From Mycobacterium decipiens (GTDB lineage Bacteria; Actinomycetota; Actinomycetes; Mycobacteriales; Mycobacteriaceae): 64,000 nucleotides of DNA. The stretch spans positions 4,650,001 through 4,714,000 of the forward strand of contig NZ_OY970459.1 of NCBI RefSeq assembly GCF_963853665.1. Direction: 5' to 3'. Positions 38,201-51,700 of this stretch are shown here, one piece after another. The notes below the pieces were generated by a model, which was not told the DNA's origin, made no database searches, and saw only the letters and a program-made list of their open reading frames with translations. The number at the start of each line of letters is the position of its first letter. Within the stretch, counting starts at the first letter, position 1. Made by a program: the position numbers and the translations under genes.

Positions 38201-41200
38201 CAACTCTGCCAGTAGGGCATGGACACGGCCGGTGGTGGTGAATACGTCTCGGAATTGATTCCAGTCGACATCGGCAATCGTAATCAGGGTGTCGTCTACG
38301 TCCAGGGATTGTTGTAGTGCGGCAAAAGCGATATCGGGAGATATTTGATTAAGCCCGATACGGCTGAAATAACCCACAACTTCTTGTGCTGTTGTTCTGT
38401 CATCCGCCCAGGCCCCCCATGCTGGAGCTATAGCGTGGCAACCGCGGCCGCGCAACCGCGTTGCGAGTGCGTCGATATGAGCATTAGCGGCTGCGTATGC
38501 ACCTTGACGGGTACCGCCCCAAGTTGCCGCCGCTGAAGAGAACATAATGAAGGTCTGTGGTGGCTGATCTTCCAGAAGGGATATCAAATTTTCCGCGCCA
38601 AGCACTTTAGCGGCGTAAGTTTTGGTGAATTCTTCAATCGTTGTTTCAGCGGTGGCGACCAGCCCTATATGCGCCGCGGCGTGCACGACCGTGTGGATTG
38701 GTCCATGTTCTGTGCGTGTTTCGGCCACAACGACCGCTAAAGCGTCCCGATCTGTCACATCGACCGATATCGACGTTGTGGCTATTCCGGCGGAGTTGAG
38801 TTCTTTTTCCAACTCGGCTACCCGCGGGTGTTCCGCAGCGGTACGACTGAGTAGGACAAGATGGCTGGCTCCGGCCTGTGCTAGCCATCGGGCAATGTGT
38901 TGACCCAGATGGCCTGTGACGCCGGTAACAAGAGCAGTCCCCGATATTTTCCAAGTACACATGCGATCGGGCGGTAGCGACGCTTTCTGGAGTCGTCGGG
39001 CGCTCACACCATGCGCGCGTATCGCGAGTTGGTCTTCCGATTGCTGGCAGGTCAATATCGCTTGCAGGCGGTTGAAATCTTGTGGCGTTGGACTCACCGG
39101 CAGATCAACAAGCCCGCCCCACCAGGCGGGATGTTCGAGGCAGACCGACTGCCCTAGCCCCCAAACAGCCGACTGACTCGGCGTTAAAATATCGTCTGGG
39201 CTAACTTGGACCCCGCCTTGGGTAATTACCCACAACGGCAAATCAAGCCGGGAATCGCCATAGGCTTGCACAATATGAAGCGTCGACAATAGACCCGTTG
39301 ATATTCCAGGAAAGTCTCGATGCGTCCACTCTTGTAGTGCCATGAAAGAAACAACACCATCGCACCGATTTCGGGCGGCTTCGTCAGACAGTAGGGTCGC
39401 TAGAGAATTCCTGTCGAACCCCCGCGGGTCAATGGCTAACACTGCGACAGCATCCGCGGATCGTGCGGCAAAGCCAGCAACCCACACATCGTCAGATTGC
39501 TCAGGAAGGGTTAAAACCAGCCATCGCTGGCGAGTCTGCGGGAACGTATTCGGAGTAGCATTTCGCCAGCCGACCCGATAACGCAGTTTGCTAACTACCG
39601 ACCTGTCCCCTAGATCTTTACGCCACTCACGCAAAGCTCGCACCACAGGCCCCAACGACACCGTGCTTTGGGCATCGTCGATCCCCAATACCCGCGCGAC
39701 CGTGTCCACTGCGTCGTCATTGACGGCATCCCACAACGCACCTTCAGCAGGATCGCTGACAGTAGCAGGGGTGGGAGTGGGCGCTGCCAACCAGTAATGG
39801 CGGCGTTGGAAGGCATATGTGGGCAACCCCACCGTGGTAGCCCCGGGATATAACGCTCCCCACGAGGGGCTGTGGCCATGGGTGTGCAGATCCGCGATCA
39901 CGGCAGACACCATGTCCAGATCGGATCGGTCCCGACGCAACGTCGTCACCACCGCTGATTGGGTTGGCTGACCAGCATCCGCTAAAGCATCGGTTAGCGC
40001 CGGGGCCAGTACGGGGTGCGGCGACAATTCCACAAAAACGCGCTCACCCTGGGCCAACAGTCCCGCGACACAGCTATAGAAGTCGACTGGCTCGCGTAGG
40101 TTGCGATACCAGTAGTCGGCGTCCATGTTGGTGGTATCGAGGGGGTGCTTCGATACTGCGCTGGCCACGGTGGAATACAGCGGGATGCGTGCCGGTTGGG
40201 GGTTGAGGTCAGCCAATTCGTGAAGCAGGTGTTCACGCAGGCGCTCGACGTGAGCGGAGTGCGAGGCGTAGTCCACCGCTATGGACCGTATCTGGATGCC
40301 GTCACGCTCGCAGGCGCCGATGAACTGCTCCACCGCGGCGGTATCGCCGCTGATGATGGTGTGCGCCGGGCCGTTGATCGCCGCGATGCTGATCTGCGTG
40401 TTCCATTGCTGCAGCAGTGGGCGCAGTTCGTCGGGGCTGAGCAGGACCGAAGCCATGGTTCCGGTACCGGCCAGCCGCGCCAGTGCCGCACTGCGTAAGG
40501 CCACCACCTTGGCGGCCTCGGCGAGGGTCAACGCCCCGGCGATATACCCGGCGGCGATTTCCCCTTGGGAATGCCCGATCACCACGTCAGGCGCAATCCC
40601 GTAGCCGCGTAGCGTTTCGGCCAGCGCGATCATCACCGCGAATAAGGCAGGTTGGATAACCTCTACCCGATCAAGACCGGGCGCGTCGGGATTCTGACAA
40701 AGCACATCACGCACAGACCAACCCGTGAAAGGCCGCAACGCGGCATCACACTCATCAAGAGCGGCAGCAAAACCGGGGTGGTGACGATAAAGCTCAGCCC
40801 CCATCGCGGGATATTGACCACCCTGACCAGGGAAAACAAATACCGTCTTACCGGCCTGACCAGCCCGGCAATAATGCTGGGACACAAAACGATGGGCCCG
40901 ACCGGCAGCTAACGCAGTCAATCCCCTCAACAGATCATGATAGGCATCATCAGTACTACCCGGCACAGTTAAAGCCGCACGGTAGGGATGATGAGTTCGA
41001 GTGGTCGCCAAACTATAAGCCAGATCAGTCAAATCAAGGCCAGGATGACCAAGCAAATACTCATGCAACCGATGAGCTTGAGCACTCAACGCCGCAGAAG
41101 ACCGCGCCGAAAGCGGCCAAACTTGCAATACGCATTGGGCACCATGGGAGGATTGGTGAGCAGCTGGGGTAGGGCTGGGAGAAGCTTGCTGCACAATCAG

Positions 41201-44200
41201 ATGCGCGTTGGTGCCGCTAACCCCAAACGAGGAAACCGCCGCGGTACGAAGATGATCAGTGTCTGGCCAAGGCATCGTTTCGGTCAGCAACCGCACAGTT
41301 CCCGCCGACCAATCCACCTGCGGGGTAGGCGCGTCCACATGCAGCGTCTTCGGCAAGACTCCATGACGCATGGCCTGAATCACTTTGATCAGTCCGGCAG
41401 CCCCAGCCGCGGCTTGCGTGTGGCCAATATTGGATTTCACCGATCCCAGCCACAGGGGATGCTCGGGATCGCGGTGGGTGCCGTAAGTGGCAATCAACGC
41501 ACCAGCCTCGATCGGATCACCCAAAGTAGTGCCGGTGCCGTGGGCTTCGACAACATCGACCTGATCCAGGGCAATACCCGCATTAGCGGCCGCTTGACCG
41601 ATAACACGTTGCTGAGCGGGCCCGTTAGGAGCGGTCAACCCATTAGACGCACCATCCTGATTAACCGCCGAGCCAGCGATCACCGCCAACACCGGATGGT
41701 GATTGCGGCGGGCATCGCTTAGACGCTCCAACACCACCACCGCCGCGCCCTCGCCCCAGCCGGTACCGTCGGCGGCGGCGGCGAACGCTTTACACCGCCC
41801 ATCGGCAGCCAACCCACGCTGCCGGGCGAACTCGATAAACGGCGCGGGTGTGGCCATGATCGTGACACCACCGGCAACAGCCAGACTGGATTCGCCGCTA
41901 CGCAAGGACTGACACGCTAAATGGGTGGCCACCAACGACGACGAACACGCCGTATCCACCGTGATCGCTGGACCCTGCAACCCCAACACATAAGCCACCC
42001 GACCCGAGGCCACACTGGTAGCCCCACCAGTCAGGGCAAAACCCTCACTACTGTCTGAACCACTATCCCCGTAGCGCTGGGCATAAGCCCCGACGAACAC
42101 CCCGGTGTTAGAACCTTCCAAAGTGGTCGGGTCAATCCCCGCGTGTTCCAACGCTTCCCAACACACCTCCAGCAACACCCGCTGCTGAGGATCCATCGCC
42201 GCTGCTTCGCGCGCCGAAATCCCGAAAAACTCGGCATCAAACTCCGCAGCGCTAGATATGAACCCGCCGTAACGGGTGTAGGTCTTACCCACCGCGTCAG
42301 GATCCGGGTCAAACAACCCCGCCACATCCCAACCCCGATCGGTGGGAAACCCACTCATCACATCGGCCGCACCGCTTACCAGTTCCCACAAACCCGCAGC
42401 CGACTCGATACCACCAGGCAAACGACACGCCATCCCCACCACCGCCACCGGCTCCTCCACACCGGCCTCCGCGGGACTAACTACAAGAGTGGGAGTGGCC
42501 ACACCGCTGAGCCGGCTCACCAGATGGTGGGCGATTGCAGTGGGAGTGGGATGGTCGAAGACCAGGGTCGCGGGCAAGGTCAGACCGGTATGACGAGCCA
42601 GACTGTTGCGCAGTTCCAGTGCACTCAGCGAGTCGATGCCCAGGTCTTTAAAGGGCAGATCGGCATCCAATGCGGCCGAGTCGGGATGAGCCAACACAGC
42701 GGCAGTGATATCGGTCACCAAGCCGGTTAAGGTAGCCAGTTGCTGTTGCGAAGTTTGGTTAGCCAACCGTGCGGTCACCGTTTCGGTGGTAGTGGTGGTG
42801 GCTTGCCTACGGGTGGTGGTTAATGCGGACAAGATCGTAGGTAAGGCGTTCTGGCGGGCGTAGCCGGCCAGAACCTGGGTGTTGAGGGGGGCGGGGACCA
42901 GGCAGGGTTGTTGGCATGCCAGGGCAGCGTCGAACATTGCCTGGCCGTGTTCGGTGCTGATCGGAATCATGCTGTTGCGGGTCAGGCGGGCCTGATCCAC
43001 CGCGTCGAGGTGAGCGGTCATCGCGCTGGTGGTTTGCCAGTAGCCCCATGCCAAGCTGGTGGCCGGTAAGTGATTGCGGTGGCGCTGTTGGGCCAGCGCG
43101 TCCAGGAACGCGTTGGCGGCGGCGTAGTTGGCCTGGCCAGGAGCCCCCAGGACGCCTGCCACCGAGGAGAACACCACAAACGCATCCAGATCGGCGTCGG
43201 CGGTGAGTTGATGCAGATGCCAAGCGGTGTCGGCTTTGGCGGTCAACACCGTGTCAAGTTGCTCATGGGTCAGCTCAGTGGTCACAGCGTCGTCAAGGAC
43301 GCCAGCAGTGTGGACGACAGCCCTTAACGGGTGCTGGGTGGGGATGCTGGCCAGCACCGCGGATAGCTCATCGGGGTCGCTGATGTCACAGGCGGTGATC
43401 GTGACCTGGGCGCCGAGTTCGGTTAACCGCTGATAAAGTTCGTCAGCTCCAGGGGCGTCTAGGCCACGGCGAGACACCAGTAATAGGTGCCGAGCACCGT
43501 AATGTGCGACCAAAAGTTCAGCGAAAACCCCACCCAACATCCCGGTACCACCGGTAATTAACACTGTGCCGTCGGCATCGAGCACCGCGGGAGGAAGCAG
43601 CACGATTTTGCCGGTATGGCGGGCTTGGCTCATGTGCCGCAAAGCTTGGGTGGCCTGCAGCAGGCCGTAGCTGGTAGTGGGTAGTGGCTGCAAAACACCG
43701 GCGCTGATCATCTCGATCAAGGTGGCCCATAGTTGACTAATCCGATCCGGTGTTTCACTGGACAGGTCGTAGGTGCGGTAGACCACGCCGGGGTGGGCGG
43801 CAGCGACATCGTCTGGCACCCGGATATCCGTTTTGCCGATCTCGATAAGGCGCCCACCGTGGCTGAGCAGCCGCAACGAGTTATCCACGAAGTCACCGGC
43901 AAGGCTGTTCAAAACCAGGTCCATGCCCCCGCCACTGGTCGCCTGGTTGAAAACATCAACGAAATCAAGGGTGCGCGAGGAAGCGATGTGGCGGCCAGAA
44001 ACACCCAATGCTTCCAGGACGTGGTGTTTGCTGGGGTGGGCGGTGGCATACACCTCAGCGCCGAAGTGCGTGGCGATCTGGATAGCAGCTTGACCCACAC
44101 CGCCAGCGCCGGCGTGGATGAGTACCCGCCGGCCCGCAGCCAATCCGCCCAGTTCAACCAGGGCGCCATACGCGGTCAAGAATGCCACGGGAATTGAGGC

Positions 44201-47200
44201 AGCCGCAGCAAACGACCACCCGGCGGGGATCGGAACAACCAGGCGGTGATCGGTCACAGCGGTGGCGGCAAAAGCGTTGTTCGGGAACAACCCCATGACC
44301 GCATCGCCGCGACGAAGGGTGGTCACATCTGGGCCGGTGTCGATGATGATGCCGGCGGCTTCGCCGCCGAGCCCTTCCTCAGCGATGGCGCCTAACGCCA
44401 CGACCACATCGCGGAAGTTGAGCCCGGCAGCACGGACGGCCACGCGGATCTGTCCAGGGCCTAGCACGGTATGGGGCTGTGTGGGCAGCAGCGCCAGGTT
44501 GGCCAAGTCACCCCGACCCGTAGTGGCCAACTCCCAGTTCGGGGCCGCTGGTGGTGTTAGGACCTGGGTGGGGGTGAGTCGGGGGGTGTGGGGGGTGCCG
44601 TCGCGTAGGGCGAGTTGGGGTTCGGTGGGTGGTGAGGTGGGGTTGGTCAGGGTGGTTAGGAGGTGGGTCAGGGTTTGGGTGGTGGTGGGGGTGGTGTCGA
44701 TGTCGATGAGGGTGATGCGGTTGGGGTGTTCGTTTTGGGTGGTGTGGATCAGGGCGGCGGCGGCGGCCTGGGCTGGGTCGGGGGCCAGGTCATGGGGGCT
44801 GGTGGTGACGGCGTGGCGGGTCAGGACCACCAGACGGGCCTCGAGGGTGTCGGGGCGGGCCAGCCAGGTTTGCAGCCCGGTCAGGGTGTGCCGGGTCAGG
44901 GTATGCACCCGGTGCAGGAGATCACCGTCGGCTGGCTGGGTGGCGAGGTCCCAGACCACCAAGGATGGACAAGACGGCAACGCAGTCAAATCCGGGTAAA
45001 CACAGCCTTGACCCAAATCCAAGCCAAGACCCTCGGGTTGAGAACCAATCAACGCCCAGGGCGCCAACACCCCCGCAGCGGGAAAACCATCGGCGGGTAG
45101 TGGGGGCCAGGTCACTTCGAATAGGCCCTCCCCCGTTTTGCTTGTTGGGGGTTGGAGTAGGTCGGTGTCGGGTAGTGCCCGCACGGTGATCGCGTCGATG
45201 GTGATCACCGGGGCGCCAGCGGGATCGGTGGCGTATAGCTCGAATGTGTGGGGTCCGATGGGGGTGAGTTGAACACGCAACCGGCTGGCGCCGGTCGCGT
45301 ACAGGTTGACCCCAGCGACCACAAACGGCAACTGTGGCCCTGAATTGGTGTTGGTGTCTGCTAGCGCGGCGGCCAAGGGGTGTAGGGCGGCGTCGAGTAG
45401 GGCGGGGTGGATACCGTAGCCGTCGGTGTCGACATCGGCGGGTAGGGCGACTTCGGCGCAGATAATGTCGGCATCGGTCGGGTCGTTGCCGAGACTGTGC
45501 AGTGCGCAGAACGCGCCGCTGTAGCGCAGGCCGTGGTGGGCAAGCTCCTCATAGAAGCCGTTGTGATCAACGGGAGTAAGGACCTGCCCTCCAGGTATGG
45601 CCCTGGCCGGCGGTGCGGTGGATGGCGGGTTGCTCAGTGTGCCGGTGGCGTGCAGCACCCAGGTGCTGCGCTGGTGTGGATGCTCACCGGTGCGGGCATG
45701 CACGCTAAAAGCCCGCCGACCGTCAGGGTCTGCGGCGGCCACACTGATCTGCAGATCGGTGGCGACATCGGCGGCAAGCACGAGCGGGGCCGCTAACACC
45801 AACTCGTCGATGACCGGGCAACCGGTGTGTTCACCGGCGTGCAGGACCAGGTCAATAAACCCCGTCGCCGGCAACACCACCGTATCGCCGACTTGATGGC
45901 CCGCCAGCCAGCGGTGAACACTGCCCGACAGTCGCCCACTGAGCACAATCTGGTCCTGATCAGCCAGTTCGGTGACCGCCCCCAACAAGGGATGCTCAGG
46001 CCGATCAAGCCCGGCAGCGCCGACATCCACCCGAGCGGCGGGGTCTACCCAGTAACGGCGGTGCTGGAAGGCATACGTGGGCAACCCCACCACCCGCGCC
46101 CCGGGATACAACGCCGCCCACGAAGGACTATGACCATGAACATGTAAACCCGCCAGCGCGCCGGCCACCATATCCACATCACAACGGTCCCGACGCAACG
46201 TCGTCACCACCGCCGACCCGACGCAGTCGGCCACCGTGTCGGTGATCGCGGCGGCCAGCACCGGATGCGGAGACAACTCCACAAACACCCGCTCACCCCC
46301 CGCCAACAACCCCGCCACACCGTCATAAAACCGCACCGGCTCCCGCAAATGCCGCGCCCAATAGCGAGCCGACGTGAGTTGCTCAATAGTGGCAAGTGAC
46401 CCCGTCAAATTGGACACGATAGGCACACTGGGCGGACGAAAACTCAACCGATCGGCGATCGCCTCGAGCTCCGCCAACACCGGATCCATAGCCGGCGAAT
46501 GAAAAGCATGACTAACCCTCAACAACGTGGCCTGAAAATTAGCCGCGCTGCAGTACTCACGCAAACCGTCGAGTTGTTCGGCAGGGCCCGCCACCACCAC
46601 CGACGTGGGCCCATTAACCGCGGCAACCACCACCGCAGGGTGATCCCTCAGCAACGCCACCGCATCGGGCTCGGTCGCCGATATGGCCATCATCGCTCCA
46701 GGCACACAGCCCTGCATCAACCGGCCCCGCGCGCACACCAACACCGCAGCCTCTTCCAGCGAAAACACCCCAGCCACATATGCCGCGGTCAATTCCCCCA
46801 CCGAATGACCCAGCAAATAGTCAGGACTCAGACCCGCCTGGGTCAACACCGCATGCATCGCCACACCGAAAGCAAACAATGCCGGCTGCGCGTAAGCAGT
46901 TTGCTGCAGCAACTCAGCGTTAACCGTACCCGGCTCAGCGAACACCACATCACGCAACGGAACGTCCAGATGACCGTCCACCACCGCGCACACCTCATCA
47001 AAAGCCGCAGCGAAACCACCATGACGGCGATAAAGCTCCGCACCCATGCCGGGATACTGCCCACCCTGACCCGGCAAAACAAACACCGTCTTACCCGCCT
47101 GACCCAGCCGGTAATGGTGACCAAACACACCCGGGTGAGATTGACCAACAGCCAACGCGCGCAACCCCGCCAAAAGGTCATCACGGGCATTGTCAGTGTC

Positions 47201-48751
47201 CACGGGCACGGTCACAGCCGCGCGGTAAGAATGATGAGCACGAGTGGTAGCCAAACTATAAGCCAGATCAGTCAAATCCACATCCGGACGATCAACCAAA
47301 TACTGATACAACCGCTCAGCCTGAGCACCCAACGCCACAGAAGACCGCGCCGAGAGCGGCCAAACTAATAGGCAGTGGTCACCAAGGGGGGAATGGCCAT
47401 TAGCAGGAGCAGCAGAAGCTTGCTGCACGATCAAATGCGCATTGGTGCCACTAATCCCAAAAGACGAAATCCCAGCCGTACGCGCACGACCAGTATCCGG
47501 CCACGGCATCGCTTCGGTGAGCAACCGCACCGCCCCCGCCGACCAATCAATATGCGGACTCGGCGCATCAACATGCAGCGTGGGAGGTAACACAGCGTGG
47601 TTAATGGCCTGAACCATTTTGATCAGCCCAGCCACCCCAGCCGCAGCCTGAGTATGCCCCATATTCGACTTCACCGAACCCAACCACACCGGTCGATCCT
47701 GCCCACGCCCACTGCCATAGGTAGCTAACAGAGCATGCGCCTCAATCGGATCACCCAATGTCGTGCCCGTACCATGAGCCTCCACCACATCCACATCAGC
47801 CACCCCCAACCCCGCGGCGGCCAACGCCGAACGGATAACACGTTCCTGAGCGGGCCCATTAGGCGCGGTCAACCCATTAGACGCACCATCCTGATTGACC
47901 GCGCTACCACGAATCACCGCCAACACCGAATGCCCAAGCCGCTGAGCATCACTCAGGCGCTCCAACAGCACCAGCCCAGCACCCTCGCCAAAACCGGCTC
48001 CATCGGCGCCGGCGGCAAACGCTTTACACCGCCCATCCACCGATAGCCCCCGCTGACGAGCGAACTCAGTAAAAACATCCGGTGTGGCCATGACCGTAAC
48101 CCCGCCGGCCAAAGCCATCGAACACTCACCACCACGCAGGGACTGGCAAGCCTGATGGATGGCGACCAACGACGACGAACACGCGGTATCGACCGTCACC
48201 GCCGGTCCTTCAAAACCGAAGACAAAGGCAACTCGCCCCGAGACCACACTGGTCACATTGTCGATGCCCACCCCGTAGCCCGATGTCATCGTGCCGGCAA
48301 AGACTCCGGTTTGGCTGCCCCGCAACGATTGTGGATCAATCCCGGCCGATTCGAATGTCTCCCAAGCGATCTCCAATATCAGCCGCTGCTGAGGATCCAT
48401 CCCCAACGCTTCACGCGGCGAGATCCCGAAAAAGCCGGCATCGAAATCCGCCACCCCGCCCATAAACCCACCCGCACGGGCATACACACACCCCACCCGA
48501 TCCGGATCACTAAGCCGCCCAAAATCCCAGCCACGATCCGACGGAAACTCCGACACCACGTCGCGACCCTCAGACACCATCTCCCACAAGCCATCCGGCG
48601 AATCCACCCCACCCGGGAATCGACACGCCATCCCCACCACCGCCACCGGCTCAAACGCCCTGCGCTCAAGCTCGCGAACACGCTTGTTTGACTTGCGGAG
48701 GTCATTGGCGGCCTTCTGCAAATACTTGCGGAGACGTTCTTCATTTTCCAT
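32279..48751 (-). CDS. PKS-C: three-module type I polyketide synthase
   Basis: A 5490-residue protein. It begins with the docking helix [20 protein letters not shown] and ends with a docking tail ([15 protein letters not shown]). Module 1 (about 48650-42560): KS, malonyl AT (GHSVGE, SHAFH), DH ([10 protein letters not shown]), ER ([13 protein letters not shown], near 44530-43620), KR (B-type, AGVLDDAV), ACP: a fully reducing module. Module 2 (42450-37900): KS, methylmalonyl AT (GHSQGE, DYASH), KR of A-type (no LDD; Trp eight before Tyr in WGGTRQGAY), ACP; no DH. Module 3 (37830-32540): KS, methylmalonyl AT, DH, KR, ACP; the KR has FSAAAAVLG, Ala at the catalytic Ser position (33173-33175), so it is probably inactive. 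ACPs carry [11 protein letters not shown]. All KS have DTACSSSL. The frame opens at 48889, overlapping PKS-B by 104 bp; ATG 48751 is preferred for its docking helix. Confidence 0.94.
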   Translation of the reverse strand: MENEERLRKYLQKAANDLRKSNKRVRELERRAFEPVAVVGMACRFPGGVDSPDGLWEMVSEGRDVVSEFPSDRGWDFGRLSDPDRVGCVYARAGGFMGGVADFDAGFFGISPREALGMDPQQRLILEIAWETFESAGIDPQSLRGSQTGVFAGTMTSGYGVGIDNVTSVVSGRVAFVFGFEGPAVTVDTACSSSLVAIHQACQSLRGGECSMALAGGVTVMATPDVFTEFARQRGLSVDGRCKAFAAGADGAGFGEGAGLVLLERLSDAQRLGHSVLAVIRGSAVNQDGASNGLTAPNGPAQERVIRSALAAAGLGVADVDVVEAHGTGTTLGDPIEAHALLATYGSGRGQDRPVWLGSVKSNMGHTQAAAGVAGLIKMVQAINHAVLPPTLHVDAPSPHIDWSAGAVRLLTEAMPWPDTGRARTAGISSFGISGTNAHLIVQQASAAPANGHSPLGDHCLLVWPLSARSSVALGAQAERLYQYLVDRPDVDLTDLAYSLATTRAHHSYRAAVTVPVDTDNARDDLLAGLRALAVGQSHPGVFGHHYRLGQAGKTVFVLPGQGGQYPGMGAELYRRHGGFAAAFDEVCAVVDGHLDVPLRDVVFAEPGTVNAELLQQTAYAQPALFAFGVAMHAVLTQAGLSPDYLLGHSVGELTAAYVAGVFSLEEAAVLVCARGRLMQGCVPGAMMAISATEPDAVALLRDHPAVVVAAVNGPTSVVVAGPAEQLDGLREYCSAANFQATLLRVSHAFHSPAMDPVLAELEAIADRLSFRPPSVPIVSNLTGSLATIEQLTSARYWARHLREPVRFYDGVAGLLAGGERVFVELSPHPVLAAAITDTVADCVGSAVVTTLRRDRCDVDMVAGALAGLHVHGHSPSWAALYPGARVVGLPTYAFQHRRYWVDPAARVDVGAAGLDRPEHPLLGAVTELADQDQIVLSGRLSGSVHRWLAGHQVGDTVVLPATGFIDLVLHAGEHTGCPVIDELVLAAPLVLAADVATDLQISVAAADPDGRRAFSVHARTGEHPHQRSTWVLHATGTLSNPPSTAPPARAIPGGQVLTPVDHNGFYEELAHHGLRYSGAFCALHSLGNDPTDADIICAEVALPADVDTDGYGIHPALLDAALHPLAAALADTNTNSGPQLPFVVAGVNLYATGASRLRVQLTPIGPHTFELYATDPAGAPVITIDAITVRALPDTDLLQPPTSKTGEGLFEVTWPPLPADGFPAAGVLAPWALIGSQPEGLGLDLGQGCVYPDLTALPSCPSLVVWDLATQPADGDLLHRVHTLTRHTLTGLQTWLARPDTLEARLVVLTRHAVTTSPHDLAPDPAQAAAAALIHTTQNEHPNRITLIDIDTTPTTTQTLTHLLTTLTNPTSPPTEPQLALRDGTPHTPRLTPTQVLTPPAAPNWELATTGRGDLANLALLPTQPHTVLGPGQIRVAVRAAGLNFRDVVVALGAIAEEGLGGEAAGIIIDTGPDVTTLRRGDAVMGLFPNNAFAATAVTDHRLVVPIPAGWSFAAAASIPVAFLTAYGALVELGGLAAGRRVLIHAGAGGVGQAAIQIATHFGAEVYATAHPSKHHVLEALGVSGRHIASSRTLDFVDVFNQATSGGGMDLVLNSLAGDFVDNSLRLLSHGGRLIEIGKTDIRVPDDVAAAHPGVVYRTYDLSSETPDRISQLWATLIEMISAGVLQPLPTTSYGLLQATQALRHMSQARHTGKIVLLPPAVLDADGTVLITGGTGMLGGVFAELLVAHYGARHLLLVSRRGLDAPGADELYQRLTELGAQVTITACDISDPDELSAVLASIPTQHPLRAVVHTAGVLDDAVTTELTHEQLDTVLTAKADTAWHLHQLTADADLDAFVVFSSVAGVLGAPGQANYAAANAFLDALAQQRHRNHLPATSLAWGYWQTTSAMTAHLDAVDQARLTRNSMIPISTEHGQAMFDAALACQQPCLVPAPLNTQVLAGYARQNALPTILSALTTTRRQATTTTTETVTARLANQTSQQQLATLTGLVTDITAAVLAHPDSAALDADLPFKDLGIDSLSALELRNSLARHTGLTLPATLVFDHPTPTAIAHHLVSRLSGVATPTLVVSPAEAGVEEPVAVVGMACRLPGGIESAAGLWELVSGAADVMSGFPTDRGWDVAGLFDPDPDAVGKTYTRYGGFISSAAEFDAEFFGISAREAAAMDPQQRVLLEVCWEALEHAGIDPTTLEGSNTGVFVGAYAQRYGDSGSDSSEGFALTGGATSVASGRVAYVLGLQGPAITVDTACSSSLVATHLACQSLRSGESSLAVAGGVTIMATPAPFIEFARQRGLAADGRCKAFAAAADGTGWGEGAAVVVLERLSDARRNHHPVLAVIAGSAVNQDGASNGLTAPNGPAQQRVIGQAAANAGIALDQVDVVEAHGTGTTLGDPIEAGALIATYGTHRDPEHPLWLGSVKSNIGHTQAAAGAAGLIKVIQAMRHGVLPKTLHVDAPTPQVDWSAGTVRLLTETMPWPDTDHLRTAAVSSFGVSGTNAHLIVQQASPSPTPAAHQSSHGAQCVLQVWPLSARSSAALSAQAHRLHEYLLGHPGLDLTDLAYSLATTRTHHPYRAALTVPGSTDDAYHDLLRGLTALAAGRAHRFVSQHYCRAGQAGKTVFVFPGQGGQYPAMGAELYRHHPGFAAALDECDAALRPFTGWSVRDVLCQNPDAPGLDRVEVIQPALFAVMIALAETLRGYGIAPDVVIGHSQGEIAAGYIAGALTLAEAAKVVALRSAALARLAGTGTMASVLLSPDELRPLLQQWNTQISIAAINGPAHTIISGDTAAVEQFIGACERDGIQIRSIAVDYASHSAHVERLREHLLHELADLNPQPARIPLYSTVASAVSKHPLDTTNMDADYWYRNLREPVDFYSCVAGLLAQGERVFVELSPHPVLAPALTDALADAGQPTQSAVVTTLRRDRSDLDMVSAVIADLHTHGHSPSWGALYPGATTVGLPTYAFQRRHYWLAAPTPTPATVSDPAEGALWDAVNDDAVDTVARVLGIDDAQSTVSLGPVVRALREWRKDLGDRSVVSKLRYRVGWRNATPNTFPQTRQRWLVLTLPEQSDDVWVAGFAARSADAVAVLAIDPRGFDRNSLATLLSDEAARNRCDGVVSFMALQEWTHRDFPGISTGLLSTLHIVQAYGDSRLDLPLWVITQGGVQVSPDDILTPSQSAVWGLGQSVCLEHPAWWGGLVDLPVSPTPQDFNRLQAILTCQQSEDQLAIRAHGVSARRLQKASLPPDRMCTWKISGTALVTGVTGHLGQHIARWLAQAGASHLVLLSRTAAEHPRVAELEKELNSAGIATTSISVDVTDRDALAVVVAETRTEHGPIHTVVHAAAHIGLVATAETTIEEFTKTYAAKVLGAENLISLLEDQPPQTFIMFSSAAATWGGTRQGAYAAANAHIDALATRLRGRGCHAIAPAWGAWADDRTTAQEVVGYFSRIGLNQISPDIAFAALQQSLDVDDTLITIADVDWNQFRDVFTTTGRVHALLAELGTTQPQTAGTSATAEISHLAAQLAKQAPRQQLATLIGLVTNVTAAVLAHPDPAELDPDLPFKDLGIDSLSALELRNTLTRDTGLTLPATLVFDHPTPTAIAQHLVGLLSGVAGPTLAATPARVGVDEPVAVVGMACRLPGGIESAAGLWDVVSNGIDVMSGFPLDRGWDVAGLFDPDPDAVGKTYTRYGGFVADVAGFDAEFFGISAREATTMDPQQRVLLEVCWEALENAGIDPGALAGSDTGVFVGIGAQSYVTAHSGVEGYALTGASASVASGRVAYVLGLQGPAITVDTACSSSLVATHLACQSLRSGESSLAVAGGVTIMATPTPFIEFARQRGLAADGRCKAFAAAADGTGWGEGAAVLVLERLGDARRNHHPVLAVIAGSAVNQDGASNGLSAPNGPAQQRVITQALANAGLQFDHVDVVEAHGTGTTLGDPIEAGALIATYGAHRHSDHPLWLGSIKSNIGHTQHAAGAAGLIKMIQALNHAVLPATLHIDQPSPHIDWSAGTVRLLTEAMPWPETAHLRTGAVSAFGVSGTNAHLIVQQAPPESLTSVAKPEPLPPSDQPLLRIWPVSAHTPAALSAQAGRLSEYLMHHEDLDLTDLAYSLASARTHHPYRAAVTVSVDTANPGQDLVAGLRALAADQPHPYVARHHCRAGQAGKTVFVFPGQGGQYPAMGAELYRHHPGFAAALDECDAALRPFTGWSVRDVLCQNPDAPGLDRVEVIQPALFAVMIALAETLRGYGIAPDVVIGHSQGEIAAGYIAGALTLAEAAKVVALRSAALARLAGTGTMASVLLSPDELRPLLQQWNTQISIAAINGPAHTIISGDTAAVEQFIGACERDGIQIRSIAVDYASHSAHVERLREHLLHELADLNPQPARIPLYSTVASAVSKHPLDTTNMDADYWYRNLREPVDFYSCVAGLLAQGERVFVELSPHPVLAPALTDALADAGQPTQSAVVTTLRRDRCDVDMVAGALAGLHVHGHSPSWAALYPGARVVGLPTYAFQHRRYWVDPAARVDVGAAGLDRPEHPLLGAVTELADQDQIVLSGRLSGSVHRWLAGHQVGDTVVLPATGFIDLVLHAGEHTGCPVIDELVLAAPLVLAADVATDLQISVAAADPDGRRAFSVHARTGEHPHQRSTWVLHATGTLSNPPSTAPPARAIPGGQVLTPVDHNGFYEELAHHGLRYSGAFCALHSLGNDPTDADIICAEVALPADVDTDGYGIHPALLDAALHPLAAALADTGADDPAAATPRMPFVITGVNLHATAARRLLVQLTATGADTFSLYAADPAGAPVITIDAITVRALPEIGSLQPAGVSRQGLFELTWPALPADTFPTPAVLPPWALVSSHPDDLASTLGQSSQCTVYTDLAAIQPCPPLVIWDLTPGPDFTSPAAEGDTDGPLQHVHALTRHTLGGLQTWLTRPDTTRTHLVILTRHAVTTSPDDHSPDLAHAATWALVHSAQNEHPGRITTIDVDTTPTTGHALANVLTTLTNPTRGADTEPQLALRQGVGYRPRLTPTAPDTISPPVVLDPEGTVLITGGTGMLGGVFAEHVVTNYGVRHLVLVSRSGPDAPGAGELHQRLAQLGAQVSITACDTSNPTALAAVLANITTEHPLRAIIHTAAVIDDAVVTELTGEQLDTVLTAKADTAWHLHHLTADIKLDAFVVFSAAAAVLGAPGLANYAAANAFLDALAHHRHHHGLPATSLAWGYWQTPGIAAHVDTVSQARFTRNHLIPITTEHGLALFDAALACRQPNLVPAPLNTHALARHARQGALPAILSSLTTTRRRATVGSVETLTAQLANQTPEQQLATLTKLVTVATAAVLAHPDPATLEPDLPFKDLGIDSLSALELRNTLTRDTGLSLPATLVFDHPTPSAIAQYLDVELSGNGITSRVQDPEEIEMHRLIETIPAKQLIRSGVLNMLREIADSDHSAHANDKQNHVATMNLDELLIALGDHEGEYKNGH
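34461..35316 (-). repeat. DH / post-AT block, third copy in PKS-C module 3
   Basis: Same sequence as 28856-29711 and 45357-46212 with a single difference seen (34484 region). It encodes most of DH and the AT-DH linker. In this module the block joins directly to a methylmalonyl AT, whereas the other two follow malonyl ATs. Confidence 0.88.
35289..36234 (-). repeat. 946-bp AT block, PKS-C module 3 copy
   Basis: Identical at every position compared to 39927-40872 (offset 4638). It encodes nearly the whole methylmalonyl-type AT. Confidence 0.9.
37121..37389 (-). repeat. KS active-site block shared by PKS-C modules 3 and 2
   Basis: Matches 41750-42018 (offset 4629) with about three differences. 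It spans the KS segment with [12 protein letters not shown]. Confidence 0.75.
39927..40872 (-). repeat. 946-bp AT block, PKS-C module 2 copy
   Basis: Partner of 35289-36234. Flanking sequence diverges abruptly on both sides. Confidence 0.9.
44564..47967 (-). repeat. 3.4-kb near-identical block, PKS-C module 1 copy
   Basis: Partner of 28063-31466. The 3' limit on the coding strand is the DH-ER junction, and the 5' limit lies inside KS, where the sequence switches to a PKS-A-like type. Confidence 0.9.
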
Positions 48752-48785
48752 GAGAATTTGCTCTCTAACCGTATCAATGGAATGA

Positions 48786-51700
48786 TTATTGGCTTGTTGC
48801 GCCGAATTCTTCGTCCAGAATTTCGAATAGTTCATCATCGGATCGGAATTGCAGGTCGCCATGGGCATCTGAAATCTCTTCAGGAACACCTGCGAGGAAT
48901 GCCTGCAGGTTTGCGCTTAATAGGCGCACGCGATCTTCGATCTGACTTCTTTTCTGCTCATCCATTCCGACTGCGGCGAGTATGGACTCAATCTTCTCGA
49001 TTCCCTCGTCAATGCCATAAGCCGATTCACCGGTGGTTGTATTGATGAAATTGGTATGCAGGTACTGGGCGAGTGCGATGGGGTTGGGGTGGTCGAAGAT
49101 GAGGGTGGTGGGCAATTTGAGGCCGGTGGCTTGGGTGAGGCGGTTGCGTAGTTCGACGGCGCCCAGGGAGTCCAGTCCGATTTCGTTGAAGGCTTGGGTG
49201 GGGTCGATGGCATCCGGACCGGGGTAGTTGAGGGCGGCGGCGACTTGAGAGCGGACTTCGCTTAGCAGCAGCGCATCCCACTCGGTTTGAGGCTTTTCGT
49301 TGAGACGTTGGGCCAGTGTGGCGGCGGCGCGGGCGCGTTTGGCGGGTGTGCGAACCAGCCCACCCAATAGTGGGGGAAGCATCCCGGCGTGGGCTTGGGC
49401 GCGCAGTGCGTCGGTGTCTAGAGGTGCAGGCACCAGGACAGGTTCAGCGCGATTGCAGGCCAGGTCGAATAGTCGCAGGCCTTCGTCGGTGGCTATCGCC
49501 GTCAGGCCCATGCGTCGCATGCGGGCGTGATCGATCTCGTCAAGTTGGCCAGTCAGGCCGCTGCTTTGATCCCACAGCCCCCAGGCCAGCGAGACGGCCG
49601 CCAGCCCGTGGTGGTGTCGGTGTTGTGCTAAGGCGTCCAGGAAAGCGTTGGCGGCGGCGTAGTTGGCTTGCCCGGGGCTACCGAGCACCCCCGCGGCCGA
49701 GGAGAACAGCACAAACGCCGACAGGTCCATGTCTTGGGTGAGCTCATGCAGCAACAGCGCGGCGTCAAGCTTGGGCCGCAGCACCTGTTCGACCTGCTCA
49801 CGGCCCAAAGCGTCAATCACCCCGTCGGCGAGCACCCCGGCGGCATGGATCACCGCACCCAGCGGATGCTCGGCCGGGATCGTTTGCAGCAACGCGGACA
49901 GCTCGTCGGAGTCAGCGGTGTCACAAGCCGCGAACTCGACCCGGCAACCATGCCCGGCCAGTTCAACGCGCAGCTCCTCGGCGCCGTCAGCAGCCGTACC
50001 GCGGCGGCTGACCAGCAACAGATGCTCGCAGTGGTGGTGGGTAGCCAGATGGCGCGCCAGCGCCATGCCTAACGCGCCGGTGCCCCCGCTGATCAATACC
50101 GTCGCCTGCGGATCAAACACCGGCACCGCATCGGGTTCGGGCGAGTGTGCCGGCGCCTGCACCAACCGCGGGGCCAGCACCACCCCGCCACGGATGGCCA
50201 GCCGCGGTTCGTTGCGCAACGACAATGCCGCCATCAAAGCCCGGCGGGCAGCCGGGCTGTCATCAAGGTCAATGTGGGTGAACCGGCCGGGATGCTCCCC
50301 GACCGCACTGCGCAGCAAGCCATCGATGGGCGCGGCGGCCAACTCGGGTGTTTCGTCGCCCGCTACGGCCAGCGCGGCATGGGTGACAAACACCAGCCGG
50401 GTGCCGAGCAGCTCCGGTTGACCCAGCCAGGCCTGCACCAGCCCCAGGGTGTGATACAAGCCCGCCCGCGCGGCCTTACCTAGCGCACCGGGTTGATTGT
50501 CCGTGGTGACCGCCGCGGCGGTGAGCACAATCTCAGGGACATCACCACCTGCGCGGATCGAGTCGACCAACGCGGCCACACTCGGGTAGTGCCCTACACC
50601 GTCTGCGACGATCCCGTCGAGGTCTAACGGTGCACCGCCTTCAAGCAGTGCCAGCTGTGCGGGCGGCGCCTCGTCGGCGGGGATGGGTGTCCAATCCACG
50701 ACGTGCAAGGGTTCCTGCCGGGTCGCGCCGCGGGCCAGTTGAGTGGTATCGATCGGACGCACCACGAGTGAGTCGACACCAAGCATCGGCGCCCCGCTTT
50801 GGTCGACCGCGCGCAGCTGCAGCCCGGTATCGGTGGGGTGTAGGGCTACTCGCAGCACCGAGGGCCCGCGCCCGGGCAGCCATACCCCATTCCAGGCGAA
50901 CGGCAACGATACGTGGCCCGGTCGATGCTGCTCACTGTGCAGCTCGGGGGCCGCGTGCAGGGCGGCGTCGAACAAGGCCGGGTGCAATCCGAAGTTAGCG
51001 GCTTCATCGATTTGGTCGCCATCCAAGGCGATTTCGGCAAACCACTCATCACCGCGGCGCCAGATCGCCTGCACGCCCTGGAAGGCCGGACCGTAGTGAA
51101 ACCCGGCTTCGGCCAAACGGTCATACAGCGAGTCGGCCGGCAGCGCCACCGCACCCTCGGGCGGCCACGCCATCGACAACTGCGCGAACCCCGCGCCATC
51201 GCCGCGATCGCCGGGGGCAAGCACACCGGTGGCGTGCCGAACCCACTGACCCTGTTCAGCGGAATGATCGGCGACATTTTCAGGGCGGGAGTAGATGCTA
51301 AGTTGGCGCCGGCGTTGCTCGTCGGACCCGCCCAGCAGAAGCTGCAGCTGCATCGCTGTGTGTTCGGGGATCGGCAGGGGCGCTTCCAGCACCAGTTCCT
51401 CGAGGTAATCCAGCCCGGCGTGACTGCCAGCTGCCAACGCCATCTCCACAAAAGCGGTGCCGGGCAACAACACCGATTCGAAGACCGCGTGATCGGCCAA
51501 CCACGCATGGGTCTGCACCGAGAGCCGTCCGCTAAACAACCAGCCCCGCTCATCACCGAGGCCCACACCGGCCCCCAGGAAAGGATGACCCACGTCCACA
51601 AGCCCCACCGCCGACAACCCTCCGACACCGGCGATCCGCACGACTGGCCAATACCGCCGCCGCTGAAAGGCATACGTCGGCAACCCCACCCGCCGCGGCC

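Noticed and set aside
48752..48889. Upstream extension of PKS-C to 48889
   Set aside because: It overlaps the end of PKS-B and encodes no docking sequence; ATG 48751 starts exactly at a typical docking helix.
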